DNA of 64,000 bases from Rotaria macrura. Its lineage: Eukaryota > Rotifera > Eurotatoria > Philodinida > Philodinidae. Where the stretch lies: positions 62,001 through 126,000 of the forward strand of contig OENT01000132.1 of the NCBI GenBank assembly GCA_900239685.1, in the 5' to 3' direction. A program made the translations under genes and the position numbers. Under the pieces are notes generated by a model that worked only from the letters and a program-made list of their open reading frames with translations, was not told the origin of the DNA and made no database searches. This document shows, piece by piece, positions 23,013 through 41,428 of this stretch; positions within the stretch are counted from its first letter, which is position 1; each line of letters starts with the position of its first letter.

Positions 23013-25763
23013 ATGTCGTCTACATCTGGACAATTTTTAACTATTCATCATAATGGTGAAATAGAACAAACATCGAACTCATTCGATTTATTTGCAACTG
23101 CATCGTAATTAATTTAAATAGATATTAAAATTTTAAAGGAACAAAAAGACATAAAAAAATATACGTATGCTTTATATTTATCTGTTCATAGATCATCTCC
23201 AACGAGTCAAACTGATTTTAATGCCACCGATAATTTCGAATATTTATCACAATTACTTAAAGATAGACGACAACTTGCTGCTGTGCCAAATATGTTTCTT
23301 CATATTGAACGTTTACTTGATCAAGGTATATATATATATATATATTGAATATTTATGTTAATTATTTCGTTTTTCAATCATAAACTATTTTAGAAATAAA
23401 CAAAGTTCGACTCAATCTTTATAATGCTAATCCTAATGCAAAAATTATATTACCAGAGCCCGATGGAGAAAAGAAAATATTTCAAGAGAAAATTTTCATA
23501 CCAGTACAAGAATATCCTGAAGTAAGTTAAGATTATGCAATATTTATACGTTTAAATTTTGATGGTCATGGTAGAATAACTGCTCTTGATCAATAGACGC
23601 ATGAAATTTCTTTTTCTTGTTTAATGTTCTTTACTAATCAGTTTTTCTATGTAATTTCTCGAGATGAATTTTCATTTTCGATTATGTGAATCCGTTCGAG
23701 TTTGAACGTATTTATACTCTAGATTGATTAGTACGTCGATAAATAAATATATATATATAAATACGGTAATCTCTAACAATTCGATTCCCAACTAGTTTCT
23801 TTTGCTCTTTCTATTAAAAAGAAAAACAAACAAACATCGCACATACATACGCTCACATCCATTGTCTTTCTTTACTTTTGATGCGCTTTTGCACAATTAT
23901 AAAAACTCAATCACAAATAAATAAAACGAACTAATGAATTCTATCTTCAACATGAACTATTATCATAATAACAAAGATTAAATTTTTAGTCTTTTATTGT
24001 GAATACCATGCGAAAGCTCTGTCTTTTTGTCTTTTTAATATGCATGATTATTTCGCTAAATTCATATCGTTTCGTTGTTGTAATAATCCAATATTTGTTT
24101 GTATTACATGTATATAAATATAAATATATATGTGTGTGTGTGTGTTAGTATCCAATTTCTTGCTTATTTTAGTTTAATTTTGTTGGTCGTATACTTGGTC
24201 CGAGAGGAATGACAGCAAAACAACTCGAAGCTGATACAAGCTGTAAGATAATGGTTCGTGGTCGAGGATCAATGAGAGATAAACAAAAAGTAGAATAAAA
24301 AGAAAACAAATCTTCCTATTGTATCTTGTGTTTGACATAAATAATTTATCTTCGAAATAGGAAGATCAAAATCGTGGTAAACCAAATTGGGAACATTTAA
24401 GTGAAGAACTTCATGTATTAATACAATGTGAAGATTATGAAAATCGTGCATTAGTTAAATTAGAACGTGCCAAAGAAGAAATAAATAAACTATTGAAGCC
24501 AACAGTAAATATGTTTTTTCATGGAAAATGTTTTTCTCATCGGTTATTTGTTTTGCATATCTCAAAGGCTGAAGGTGAAGATTATTTAAAAAAGAAACAA
24601 TTAACTGAATTAGCTATTATCAATGGAACGTATCGTGAGCCAAATTTATTTTCAAAAAAATTTCAATTACAAAATAATCAAATGCCAATCGGTGCTCCAT
24701 TGATTTTAACACCACGTCTACAACAAAATTTTCTCACCGCACAAATGCAATCAGCATCGGGACCAACGTTTTTTACAACAAGTGAAGCTCAGTCAACAAT
24801 CGGCACTATGCCACAAACGTCATTGCTACAGAATGGTGATTCTAATTTTCTTCAAGTATTTACACCGTTACAAACAATTGATCAAATCGGAGGTATGTTA
24901 TCTAGTGGTACACATTTTTTAGAATATCCAAATCAACATGGTAAATATTAATCAAATTTTTTTTATTTCGTATTGTTGACTAACTCAGGTTTTTTTATTT
25001 TTTATTTAAAGCATTTCCTTTTCTTACGGCGGCAACATCAACAGGTATCAAATTTGTTTCACTGCAGATTTTATTGAACAGTACCATGCACTTGCTGTTA
25101 TCGTTGTCGTAGACATCATAAAAGCAAAAGTATTGATTTATTCCTTAACCCTATTATGTTAATGCATAATCTCTATTGATATCTACGTCACACTACCATT
25201 TAAAAAAAAAAGAAACATACCAAAACTTGCTTCTTTTTTTATAATCACTTTTTAACGCAATCACATAACTAAATGATTGTATTTAATCATAAATTAATTG
25301 GAAATAACAGCAGGTGACATGCTTATAGTGATCGATAGATAGTATAGATGTGGAATCAAAACCATTCTCTCTTCTTCTAGGCTCGTTAATATCACTGATT
25401 CAGCGATGATGGAGACAAAGAAAAAAAGGCATGAACCAATAAAAACGCTTAATTCCTCTTGTTTCTTTTTGAAAATCAAGGTCATTTTTTTTGTTTATAT
25501 GATTTCTTTTCTGTTTGTAAATGCTATAGAATTGACTGACAACTATAAAAATGATTTCTCTAAACCGATGTTTATAATTATTTTCATAATATCTCACTGC
25601 TTTCTTTTTGCTTTTTCTTTCTCATCTTTCTCGTGCAGGTGTAGCTACTAGATCAACAACCAACCATCCTTCAGGAAAAATCACACCAGCAGCAACAGGT
25701 TCTTCTGTGTCTGCCCGGTATCAACCTTACACAATTCAGCCACCTGGTCTTAATCGATCTTAA
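23013..25763 (+). CDS. qki/how-like: Quaking/HOW-type STAR RNA-binding protein
   Basis: STAR family regulator of splicing, export and stability of mRNAs. Eight exons: 23013-23104, 23192-23325, 23394-23521, 24173-24289, 24361-24504, 24568-24940, 25012-25044, 25639-25763, giving 381 aa with all phases consistent. QUA1 dimerisation helices lie near 45-88 ([26 protein letters not shown]). The single KH domain runs from about 90 to 195 with the RNA-contact loop GPRG at 127-130 inside [22 protein letters not shown]2 begins at 206 ([20 protein letters not shown]). After QUA2 comes a Gln/Thr-rich tail and a short end, [14 protein letters not shown] proteins often have several C-termini, and here reading on past exon 6 or exon 7 also gives short in-frame ends. 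The start ATG is followed by a 30-residue variable leader. Nothing looks broken. Confidence 0.93.
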
Positions 25764-25936
25764 ACCTCTTCTACTTTCTTTGATAACTTAAAATAACATA
25801 TAAAGGTTTGTTTCTTTTATTATCTAACAAAAGAAAAACCAAATAATTTAATATTTAGTTTTCTCTTCATACTGATTTAACAATTACGCGTAAAACACTC
25901 TCATTCTTAATATTCTGCTTGCTTAATTTATAACAA

Positions 25937-25942
25937 AATAAA
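25937..25942 (+). promoter_or_regulatory. Candidate poly(A) signal of the Quaking-like gene
   Basis: A canonical AATAAA about 175 nt behind the stop codon, in AT-rich sequence. In DNA of this composition the hexamer is common by chance, so the call is tentative. Confidence 0.35.
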
Positions 25943-26193
25943 TTTTCGTATACCTGTGATTCTCCTTTGTTATTGATGATGGGTGTTCAAAAAAAATAAG
26001 CCATCGGTAGTGATAACTTTTATCATTTGTATTACAGTTATTTAGAAAAAAAAGTAAATAATTCTTTCGGCATTAATAAATTTTTGTTTTTGTTTTTTTT
26101 CTATGTATGTTTGTGCGTGTTCATAAAGTATGGAAACCAAAAAGAGTGAAATCATTGTTTTGAATGACTATCGTAGAAGAATAAAAACACATG

Positions 26194-26217
26194 ATATATA
26201 TATATATATATATATAT
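26194..26217. repeat. (AT)n microsatellite
   Basis: A pure alternating AT run of about 24 nt in the intergenic DNA behind the Quaking-like gene. Confidence 0.9.
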
Positions 26218-29164
26218 CCGTCCGATGTTTCACATATTTCTTGTACAAACGTATGTATTCTCTTATTTTATACTGTTATGTCTCTCATTATTCTCAATGA
26301 ACATTCTATGAAAGTGTTTTTCAGTCAACAACAAATGATCGTTCATCTAAAGCAGTAACGAGAAAGATTATGTTGAATTGATATCAATGAACTTGAAATG
26401 ACTAAACATTGGTTTGATTTTCAAAATTGTTTCCATAAGCTTGATTGTACTATGTATCATCATCAATAGCTTTAAGTTGATTTCAATTCTTTCGTATCCC
26501 ATTTGTGTATTAGTTATTAGAAAAATCGATGAATATATTTTCCATGTTGATCTGTCTTCTTTCTGACGTAAGTTCTCTATGCAGTTTTATGAAGTGGCAT
26601 CACTAGGATAAGGCTAGAAGAAGCAATGAGTTCAGTTTGAGGTGAGGCTCATCTGTCAATCTTCAACTAAGTTATGACTTACGTTTTTAGAGATTCAGAG
26701 TAATACCCAGATTGTGCTCGAATGATTATCTTTCTTTTTTATATCTTAACAATATGTATTTGTATAAATGAACTTACTCATTCTTTGTATCTAGGATCGC
26801 ACTAATACAAATATGAAGTTTCAGATATGATGTAATGCTAGCTATCAAACTTTCTATTATCATTTCGGTACATTTAAAACTGATTAGTGTTTCAAAAGAA
26901 GGCGAAAGCTAGCTCGCAATAGGATGGTGTATGTGTGACGATGAGACCTGAAATAGTATAGTTTTAGTGTTGCTTCGTTTTTGATATCATCGATAATTTC
27001 TATGTGTTAATTTTGGTACTTCTCTGGATATTTATTTTGTTAGTTTGATTGAACTTCTGACTTACTATAAGTTAGCCTAAACATTAAAGTTTACTCTAAT
27101 TCAACATTTTGGCAAGTGATGTCAGTAAACTTATGTGTGTGTAAGTAGGGAAAGAACTGATAAATAGTCGGCATTATTCTATCTCATGTTAAAACTTCTA
27201 TAATAAGTTTCATAATTGAGATGCTGATAATTCGTTTTTGAAAAGTGGCTAATAGTCCGTTTAAAAGAAAGAAGAAAAATTATACATATTCCTATTTTCT
27301 GTTATATTCTACTGAGTATTATATCATATTTCTAATAAACTTTTATAATTAATAGAGATAACACAACAAGTGAAAGACTCACAAGCCCAAATACTTGTTG
27401 TTAAAAGAACGCTTCTTGTCGTCAAATGACAAGTCGAAGCTGGTCGTAGATTGATTGTTCATCAAAAAACTTCATATTGAGCACGTTTTTGTTTTATTTT
27501 TACAAGAAAACCTGACAGTTATTCAAGGATTAATTAAGTTTTCATGTTACTTAATTTTAAATTTATAATAGAATTCATCAGATAGATGAATTTTCACTTG
27601 TTGAATATTAGTATGTCGATAACTAAACCAATTCACGAGAAGCTGATCTTTGTTTCTACGCAACTTTATAAGAAATTCTATTAAAAAGATCCAAGTAAAT
27701 GAATATCGACGAAGATTAGATGAACATATGAAGCGTAATCAGCTGAAAATCTTTTTCATGTAATCAAAGATGATTGCTACGTTAATTGAATTATATATCA
27801 GGGAATCATTAACATCATAAGATGGGTTTATATTGACATGAGTTTTTTTCCTGTTTCACAATCATAAGTAAGCGAATACTGATTTAGGGTCTTCTTTAAT
27901 ATTTGTGACGATAATTTTTAATCTTAATCTTTAAAAGCCTATAACTGATAGGGTCCTTCTTGCCGTCTCTTGTTACGTCTGAGAGGCTTATAATTATTTC
28001 AACAATTCTCACCTCCCAATGTGAATTAAGACTCTAGCTTTCTTATTTCAGTCTGATGCATCGCTATCTTCTGTCATTGCTTGGTAAATTTCAATGTATC
28101 ATACATTATTTTGAACGTTCTTCTATTTTCTTCTACTTTGTTTTATAACTATGAGATTATGAATCATTTTACTCTTCTTGACTCGTTCGTTCTTGCTCTC
28201 TCTTCTTATTACAATGCTCCTCGTTAAGTATTTAAAAGTTTCGTTTTGATAACATGCGGATTATGGTGAATTACAGCACCTGTTATTTCTTTCTTAAATA
28301 TATATATATATATACCATTTGGTTTGCTTTCTTCGCACTCATCTCGAATATCTACTTCATTCATCTTTTTAACAAAATCATTAGGTAGAAAAACGCCAGA
28401 TATTGAAGGGTTCTACAACTCAGCAAAAAAGTCTTCTTGCAGAAATATAATCTTCAGTTCTTCACCATTCCACTTGTCAGCGTCATCAATATAATTTTCG
28501 CATTTTTCATGTAGACATGAATCTAGAAGCTTTGTCGGTGTCAGTACCACTCTATTATGCACTCATTAATTTTTGGGAAAACGTATCAAGTGTTTTGTGT
28601 TGATAGATAGAGCGCTTTCATTCAAACTAAATTCAGAATGCCCTTTTGGTGAGCTATAAAAATATAGTTAGTCTTTTTTAGTATCATTTCTCTATGCTGA
28701 GAAAGATCGCTGTTCTCTAGTCCACTGGTAGAAACTGCCAAAAGAAAGAAGCAATATTTACAGTTCTTAACTGTGAAACATTTATCTTCAGATCAAAATA
28801 GTAAAATCTGTATAGTCAGCATAAAAAAGAACATGAAAATCCGAATATTATATAAGAAACTGTTCACATTAGTAATTCAACCTATACTCCTCATCAGCTA
28901 TAGTTTATCCAACTTTTCCCCGTGTTTTCTCAGTGGTTCGATTTCGACGGAGAACAATTTTTCACAAAACATTCCGATTTAAATCTCGATTTTTATGTTT
29001 ATTCTCAATATTTTGTCAATTTGATCTGATGATACATGTTTTAACAATGAAGAATTGAATATAGTATTTCATTCTAAAGATGATTTTACTACTGAACTGG
29101 AGAACAAGAAGTGTTCTGAGTAGATAAAGGCGATATTAAGAAAATCAAGCCACCAATATACGAT

Positions 29165-32100
29165 CTGCTCAAGTCAATGAAGACAAATTGTCAATGCTGT
29201 CAAAAGTTTTGTTCATCTTGATAATTGTGATGATTACCCCGATAAGATCGAAAGCGAAGGAGCATTGATTATTATATGCGAAGATCTTACGTATGAACTA
29301 GTTTCTGCTCATCAGGACATATCAATTCTAAATAAAATCTATGTATTTTCCAGTGAGAACGCAGTAAACGATGAATGAAATAAAAGTTACTCAAAATTGA
29401 AATGAATCGTTAATAAAATCGGAGATTTATGTGAACTTCTATTGAAAGATATTCTTCGAATCGATATGGGTATGATAACATTCAATATCATTTCATCTCC
29501 AACATCCATGACTGGTTTCAACAATGTCGATCGATCACTCATGGATTCAAAATAAAACATGATGACAAGGCAAAGAAAGATTTTGTTGAATTTTGCCACG
29601 CAAAATATCTTGAAAATCACTGACAAGGAATGTTGCATAAGAATTTAGCTAAAAATTGAATCAACCATTTTGTGATATACACGAAAATGGTTCATTTATC
29701 CAATGCTTAATCAAGCAATTTGTACTCAAAATCTTGACATCATGTTGAACATCGGTTTCTTTTTGTGAGATCTACACCTGTAAATGATAGAATTATGTAA
29801 AGTATAAAATTGTCATGATCCATTCACAGTTTATCGAGGTTCAGAGATGCTCAATTCTGAATTCGAGAACATTCGAAGAAACTCAGTTAGTTTTAGTTCT
29901 TTCCCAGAAAGATATTCGTTTCTCCATGCACAGCATTTTCCACATCGTTGACATAAGTTTCAACAAAAAGGGGAAAAAATCTTTACATTGGCCGACAGCT
30001 TTGATTTATAGAATGATGACTAGTTTCCGTAACCGATGAGATTCATCAAGAATCAAAATAGAGATTTCAAGTCTTCCCTCTTATATCATGTAAAAGGTTC
30101 GGAAACGATGAGTAAATCTTCTCCACCAAACTATCGTCTTATAGTTGTATTGTATTGCAATATTTTTGACGCCTATCATCCTCAGCTTGGCCTATCATAT
30201 TATAATATTGCTCTAGTCCATCGATTAATAGGATAAATGTGACAATCCCCTCTATTATTTTGAACAGACATTCGTAATCGGCAACAATAGACTTCGAGCA
30301 GTCATCGTTATGCCACCACTGCACACGTCAATACGGGTAAACTACATCAACATTCGACAGGACATTGTTTAAATGAATTCGTTTAGTGTCAGGCAGAGCT
30401 TGATACAATAGTAGAAACCCTTCCATCGAATCATATCAACCGAACAACATCGCGAGTACAATTGAATCGGTGTGATGTTTCATTGATCGGGTCAGTACTA
30501 GGAAGCACTCAAAATATAAAAGAAATCCCTTTCACATGACCATCCTCAATTTAGAAACATTACACAGTAACATTAGCGAAATATTTAAATCGATTTTGAG
30601 GACTGTTCGAAATGCTCTCATGCAAAGTCGAAAAGTTGTTAAAATTTTCGAATATTCTAGTTACCATCATCATCACGATGTTGCTTTAGCACACAATGTC
30701 ATTGTAGGAATTTTTCAATTGATAAAAGCCTATTCTCATGTTCTCTCACATCTATCCAAGATAAAGAAAATATAGTGTACTATTCTTCGTCCTAAAAGGT
30801 CTCATCAAGCTACGTCACATATTTTGATAGGCGAAGTATGAATATCACATCTGAAGGTGGAGTATACGACTGCTCTCTTACATTACGCTTTAGTTTTGCG
30901 ATTATGAAAATCATCTCGAACAACTTGTCAATCTGATATTGCTATGCTGCACTGCAACATTGGAATAGTGAATCAATTATTAGTAAAGTATGCAGTTTCT
31001 CTCTCAAAGTTTTAAGAGGCACACAGAATAGGACAAAACTTTTTTCTCAACGACAACACTCTACGACAATTTAATTCGTACTATCAGAAGTAATACGAAA
31101 CCTGGCAAAAAATATTTTCCATCCAAAAGTCCTCTTATAATTAGCAACAGAAAATTGCAAATATCCACTTAATGCATCAATCATCATGGAATTATTTAAA
31201 GGCTCTTTCAATACAACAAAGTTCTATTCCGTCGAGTCAACCTAAGCAGATTATTTCGAATAACAATTTCGGTGAAAGACATCGATTGACAGGAAACCTA
31301 TTCAATCTCAATACTATACTACAAGAAAGGGATAGAAATTAGCAAGCAGTCATTTTCATCAAATCATATGCAACTAGCTACAATTCATAATAAATAATAC
31401 TAGTATTGTTTATGAATTGATGCAAGATAAATAAACAGCAATGACAAACCATGAACAAGCACTAAACATAATGTACGAGAATCTTCCATCTGATCATGCC
31501 TATCTAGCATTAGCATACCATAATGTAGTACGATGATGCATCATTGTATGAAAAGACATTCGAACGCTCTTTCACACTCAAAAGTAATACTGGGAATATG
31601 GTAAAAATCTTTATCACTCACCAAATCATACTTATTTAGCGATGTGCCACAAAAACATAGCTAAACTATTAATAGAGTTTTCAATCTTTTCGAAACAAGT
31701 CTTCAACATGAACTTGAAGCTTAATTTATTCGAATTCATACCTATGAATGGAATCAATCTCAATCGACACCACATGATGACGCTTCCGACTATGTGACAA
31801 AGATCTGAGTGACTGTAGTTGTAATTTGAGAGATGATGGCTCATGTCCATTATTCGATTTTCTTAAAAGTACTTTCATATTTCCATATAGTTACAGAGCT
31901 TTGTTTCTTATCCGAATAAATTATATTGATAAAAGAACCAAAACCTACGGTATGAGTATCTGCCCTAACCTAGCCATTTTATTATCAAATGGCAGCAGTT
32001 ATGATCATCTTAATCGGTACGAATGTTGTTTTAGAGTTAAGAATTCTCAAAAACTCAACTCAAGTTTTATTGCACTGAATAAATAAAGTAGATAACAAAC

Positions 32101-32300
32101 ACATTTGATAGCTGTTGAATAGTACGCTATCGATGGAATCCGTAATCTAGAAATTACTTACATTCGAAAGACTACCATGATATTTGTCAACTGATAGCTG
32201 CATGTGCACAAACTATCCTAATCGTTTTCTAAAGTATTAGTTGAACTTCAAAACATTCATATAAAAAATAGGCTTTCGTAAGTGCTGCCTTAAGTTAAAT
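29165..32300 (+). pseudogene. Decayed ADP-ribosyltransferase/TPR gene
   Basis: Remains of a protein with an N-terminal mono-ADP-ribosyltransferase (ART) part and a C-terminal array of tetratricopeptide repeats. I recall this pairing as common in bdelloid rotifers. Readable pieces in order: an N-terminal block at about 29186-29379 (ILNKIYVFSSENAVNDE then TGA); a piece near 29540-29625 (KAKKDFVEFCHAKYLENH then TGA); a piece near 29705-29780 with MLNQAICTQNLDIMLNIGFF then TGA; a YRG start at about 29832 in another frame; and RFSMHSIFHI near 29911. Decayed TPR units follow: HPQLGLSYYNIALVHRLIG (30178-30234), HHDVALAHNVIVGIFQLIKA (about 30670-30730), SDHAYLALAYHNVVR (about 31490-31535) and PNHTYLAMCHKNIAKLL (about 31620-31675). 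Several stops and frame changes, and an apparent deletion between YRG and the FSMH block, show that it is not functional. Confidence 0.72.
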
Positions 32301-34224
32301 CATCTTAACTCTAAGCAGTACTTCGCAGTCTTGCATATTTTATCATCACCTGATCATCGGTTGCAAAATGAAAACCATGTTATAGGAGTTATTGAGAGAA
32401 AAATGGATACCACTTTCTCCAACTATCGGAATACATTTGACTGAATTACCATCATGCATCACTATACAATTATTAGTTCGTTTGACTACATTTAAATTCT
32501 TCGATGAATCAATGAAGCATTGCAAACATGAAAAAGAAACTCATACCCTAAAGAAAGTCTCGTGCAAAATTCATTCAATGTCTGATCAATGTTTTTCCTA
32601 CGTGAAATGCATTTACTATACAACTATGTTATTCATTTCAAATAGTATAAGATGAGTGGCTATTTTTGTGAGTAACTTTGAATTGACAGAAGCAAGTGAC
32701 GTGTAACTTTTCCGTTGGAAAGGCGAGGATAGCAATACAACTGCTGCTGTCTGGCATGTAAGAATCTGATTGACTTTCCTTGAACCAATCAGATGCATTC
32801 TCTTTGGGCACATACGGTCGGCTACTAGCAAAGCTTTCTGGAGTGATTACCCAACGAATCGTCTCCATCATTAATTTACTGCTATGATAGCATAACTTGC
32901 TTGGCTTTTAAATGTGTGCGAAGCGACTTTTCAAGCTTGTTCCATTTAAGAGTTGTAAGTTTTTTCTTCAAACGCCTGATCCCGACCTTTTCGCATTCAA
33001 ATATCTTGAATACAATCTCACCTAGAGACAAAGAAATCATGCTGAGTCGAACTTTTATAGTGACGGATTTTTATTCTTTCTAAATATGAATACATCCAGC
33101 CATTGTTTCAGATAAGTCTACAATTTGAATACATGGACATAGAACTATAGGATCTTTCTAAATTGAAGAGTCAATAATACAAACGAGTCAGCATCCTGAA
33201 TTATTTCGTCTGAGTCTCTTTTCCAGGTGTTTAAAAGCCAAATAGTCGAAATCAGAGGCATCAGGAAAAATTCTTTTAACAATTAAACCTGGTGCAGATT
33301 CAAAGTGTAGTATTTTTCTATCAAATCAGTAAATAAAATATGTAGATGAGTTGAGAAAAGAAACTGGAATACTTTGCCGAAAATATCCGTGGAGGACAGA
33401 TTCTACATGGGTTAAATTTCGTCACCCGGTCAGATTCAGCTCAAGTTGACCTGACCCAACACCAGTTAGAATGTGGTAGTCATGGTATTAGGAGGTCATG
33501 AAGAACATGAGTTCAGATATGGGTCATTCAGACATTCTCAATTCTTTTCTTTGTCTACTGATTACTCTTTAAAACCAATAGACTCCCTTTCAATACGTAC
33601 TTGTTCATGTGACATTGTCATCATGGTTGTGTACTGCTTATCGATTAAAAATACCTTAATATAGTAAAAACATAATGAATCTGCATAATATAATTTCGAC
33701 TCTCATCATCAACATAGTTAGTCTATACTTTCTCACATGAGTTGTACCTAACAAATAGTGCAAGTTGCACATTGCTTTCTTGTACTAGTCCAAAGTTATT
33801 GGAAAAATGATCACTCATCTTATTGTTTGATGTGGATGATAGTTCGATAGAAGATGATTTTCTTGAAATAATTTCATCAATAGTACTCATTGACTCTGTT
33901 ATCGTCCAATATGAATCTGATCAAATTTAAAAATCAAATATGACATATTGTCAATAATTTAATATTCATATTTTTATTTTTATTTTCATATTAATTTAAA
34001 TAATAAGAGAAAAGTTATCTTAGGTTTTAGCATTTAAAATCCTCGAGCTAGGAAAAGATGAATCTCCTTAAGGCTGCAATTTTGTTTTTATTGTTGTAAT
34101 CAGTTCAAAATTAATGTAAATTTCTTTGAAAATCTATATGTGAATGTTTATTTCTATGATGATATGCATTTTTAAGTTCATTTTTTAAAATATTCCTACT
34201 CTTAAATCATTGGTAGACCTAATT

Positions 34225-34270
34225 ATATTTCCGATGAGGGCACATTTCAATAGAAGACCATCGGAAATAT
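34225..34270. repeat. Perfect 12-bp inverted repeat (hairpin)
   Basis: ATATTTCCGATG at 34225-34236 is followed after 22 nt by its exact reverse complement at 34259-34270. Four more outer bases (AATT) can pair if a bulge is allowed. This is unusually GC-containing for a chance palindrome here. It could be a small RNA hairpin or a palindromic repeat; nothing else supports either. Confidence 0.45.
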
Positions 34271-36159
34271 CAATTGTTACGAACGAAAAGAATATACGAC
34301 TAACATGAAGGAAGATGTAAGATCGGAAAGAATTCAAGAACCACTATCGACAAAATAATTCACGAAAGTTTGATGGTTATATGCGTCATTCGCATCTTGA
34401 TTTGAGTTCATCCAGTTCAAACACTCATCAGCTCGATATGTAGATTCATAAATGACTTCGCTCTTTGTTTTCTTTCACGTGCTTGTATTGTCACTAAATA
34501 TTTTTTCTACGATTGTTTTTCACTCGTTTGATTTCATTATTCATGTCATTTATGTTCATTCTGCTCTGCTCAGTTTATCTGAGTTTCCGGCTTGATTCTC
34601 AATGGTAAGTCGATTATACTTTCTTCTTGATTGAATAAGGTAACACTTAAATCTACATATTCCTATGAGATGGAATCCACTTCAATGTGAACACAATACC
34701 TATGCAAAAAACATCGTACAGTACTTCATCATGATACAGTATAGTGATCACTGTTTCTTGTATTTTTTTGATTGAATGGAAACTGATTACATTCTATTTG
34801 TACTATCGTCATAGTGTACATAGTGTAAAGTTGTGATGTGCCATATTTTAGTGACGAAAAAAAAGCCGAATTCTGTCTTAATTCAAGATAGATGACTTCA
34901 TTTTTTTTGTAATGGATACTCATGCTTAACTGAAATGGAATGAATCTATTCGTTTTCAAATTCTATTCATCAAGACATTTTCTTATGCCAAGTATTGTCT
35001 GTTTCATATGCATTTGAATAGTTTTAGTAACTTTAGAAGGTAGTAAGAAAGAAAATACAACAATCTGGTTTAGTGTAAGGTTCGTTATTAAAATGTGTGG
35101 AAAATTTTTATCAATTATTTTATTGTGAACGTGCCTTTTCGATAGATTCTACTATTTCACTATATCAAAAATGATGAGAATATCATGAGTTGATCTCGTT
35201 TCAAATTTATGGGAAAACTAATATGAACAACTTGGCATTGATCATGACATTGAATAACAGAGATTGGTTTAGACTGAATGATGAAACAAATCTGTGTAAC
35301 ATATTTTAATATGATGATTAAAAACGACGGCAAGATGAATAATTCCATGATAAATTGAAAAGGAACAAATTAAGAATATAAAATAAGCGGCGATATTATA
35401 ATCGTAGTCTATGTAGAATAGACTTAGTACTGATCACAAAAGTCATTTTCGAATGTGAATTGAAAGAAGAAGTAATGCTTTCCGTAGAGAATATACAAAC
35501 TATTGAAAGAAGAAAATTCATTAGTATTTTGAGAGAAAAATACGAGCACATTAAGTCTATACTTCAATAGAAGATACAATAATGGTAAGTTTCATTTATA
35601 GAAGTGTTTTATCATAAGACCATTCAGTCGGATCAATATGATAGAATAAGAATTCATCGTCACGAAATACTTGAACATAATTTTTTCATACATTGTAATA
35701 AAATCTATTGCTAATGATTCTTATTAACCATCGAAGACGAATAGTGAATGTGTAATAATGTAAAACATGAAGAAAAAAGAAAGGAAATAATAACTACATT
35801 CTTTTCTTTTCATCCGGATTTGTTTTTCATTTTTCAAACATTTTGTTTTAACGACAGAAGAGTAAATGAGTTGAAAATGTGTGGATAATTATCAACAGAA
35901 ATAAACAAGTCAAGAGCAGGAAACATCATACATGTTTCAACATCATTCAAATGTAACAGGCATTTTTTTTTTCTTCATGAATCGAACATATTTAAACTTC
36001 TATCATAGAAAAATTTTATAAACACTATTTCCCCATTAGATTTTTATTTGTTCAACAACATAAAAGAAGCTTTGCTTAGTATGTGTTTTTTTAATTTTAA
36101 TAGTACTTAGTTTTTGATTAGCATATACCTATTTAATAATTATCTACTTCATCAATATA

Positions 36160-36194
36160 ATATATATATATATTTGTGTGTGTGTGTGTGTGTA
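36160..36194. repeat. Compound (TA)n(TG)n microsatellite
   Basis: About seven TA units run directly into about ten TG units, upstream of the PKA gene. Confidence 0.85.
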
Positions 36195-37103
36195 TAAAAC
36201 TTATTCACTAAAAGAATATATTTACTAAATCCTCGGAATGCAAAAGAAGAAAGTATATGAAAAAATCAATTAAATCTCAAGAGAAAATTCTAATTGTGTC
36301 GAAATCCTAATTTATACATCATTATAGCCAAACGTCAAAATTTTTATTTTTACTTATCCCTAGATAAATCTAAAGTTAATTCAGTTTTTTTCATGTGTAA
36401 TATTGATACAAACCTACGTAAATTTAATCAATGTCATATTGACCTTCAATTCTACGTATTGCATCGTGTCTATAGTTTCAAATCAAATTATATTTGACAC
36501 ATGATTACGAGTAGAATGCAAAGAAATCAATCAATTTTCAAATAAAGTAGTTTAAAGGTCGACACATGATTTGTAAGTTTATTTGAAAATCAATTAAGAA
36601 AGAATGAAATCATACTATTGAGACCATGTTATGAAAAAAAAAACAACTTAAGTTTTGTTAGTTATATCTATCGATGTAGTATGAAGTTAAAAGTTGTATA
36701 TATCTTGTTGTTTAACGATGATGAATGAGCGACTAATGGGATACATTGATATCTTCTCCAGTCTGCTTTCTTGTTTAACTAAGTGGATGAGATGAACTAC
36801 AAACTACCAAAAAGCAATTTATTAATTCGAAAAAAAAATGATATATTCTGCACAGTGATTTATCTGTGCTTCTACGATTTTTTGTGTTTTCTATTCTCAT
36901 TTTCTGATCTAGCAAACAAAAGTTTTCCTTGTTATTGAAAAAAAAAAATATATATATATATAAATATCTTTTCTTTCATTCTGACAGATGGCCGACAGAA
37001 TTATATGACTACATCTAGGTATTGATAAAGCAGTGCAATATATTTTGTTGCTATTCCTCTTCCGATAATAATAACATAGAAAAGTCGATTTCCAGGACTA
37101 GTA

Positions 37104-41428
<4,325 letters not shown>

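Larger units (their letters stand above)
25764..29164. other. Gene-poor interval
   Basis: The 3' flank of the Quaking-like gene followed by about 3 kb without a recognisable exon. It contains a 24-nt (TA)n run at 26194-26217, another at about 28298-28314, and two small hairpins near 27364-27440 (CAACAAGT/ACTTGTTG and CTTGTC/GACAAG). Confidence 0.5.
32301..37103. other. Gene-poor interval with simple repeats
   Basis: No intact gene was recognised. ORFs at 32392-32655 (plus) and 32638-32871 (minus) have mixed composition and no family resemblance I can name. A 12-bp inverted repeat lies at 34225-34270. A compound (TA)n(TG)n tract lies at 36160-36194 and another TA run near 36950. The right end should contain the promoter of the PKA gene. 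Confidence 0.45.

Noticed and set aside
32392..32871. ORFs on both strands beyond the ART-TPR relic
   Set aside because: No recognisable domain. They might be further decayed sequence but nothing supports a call.
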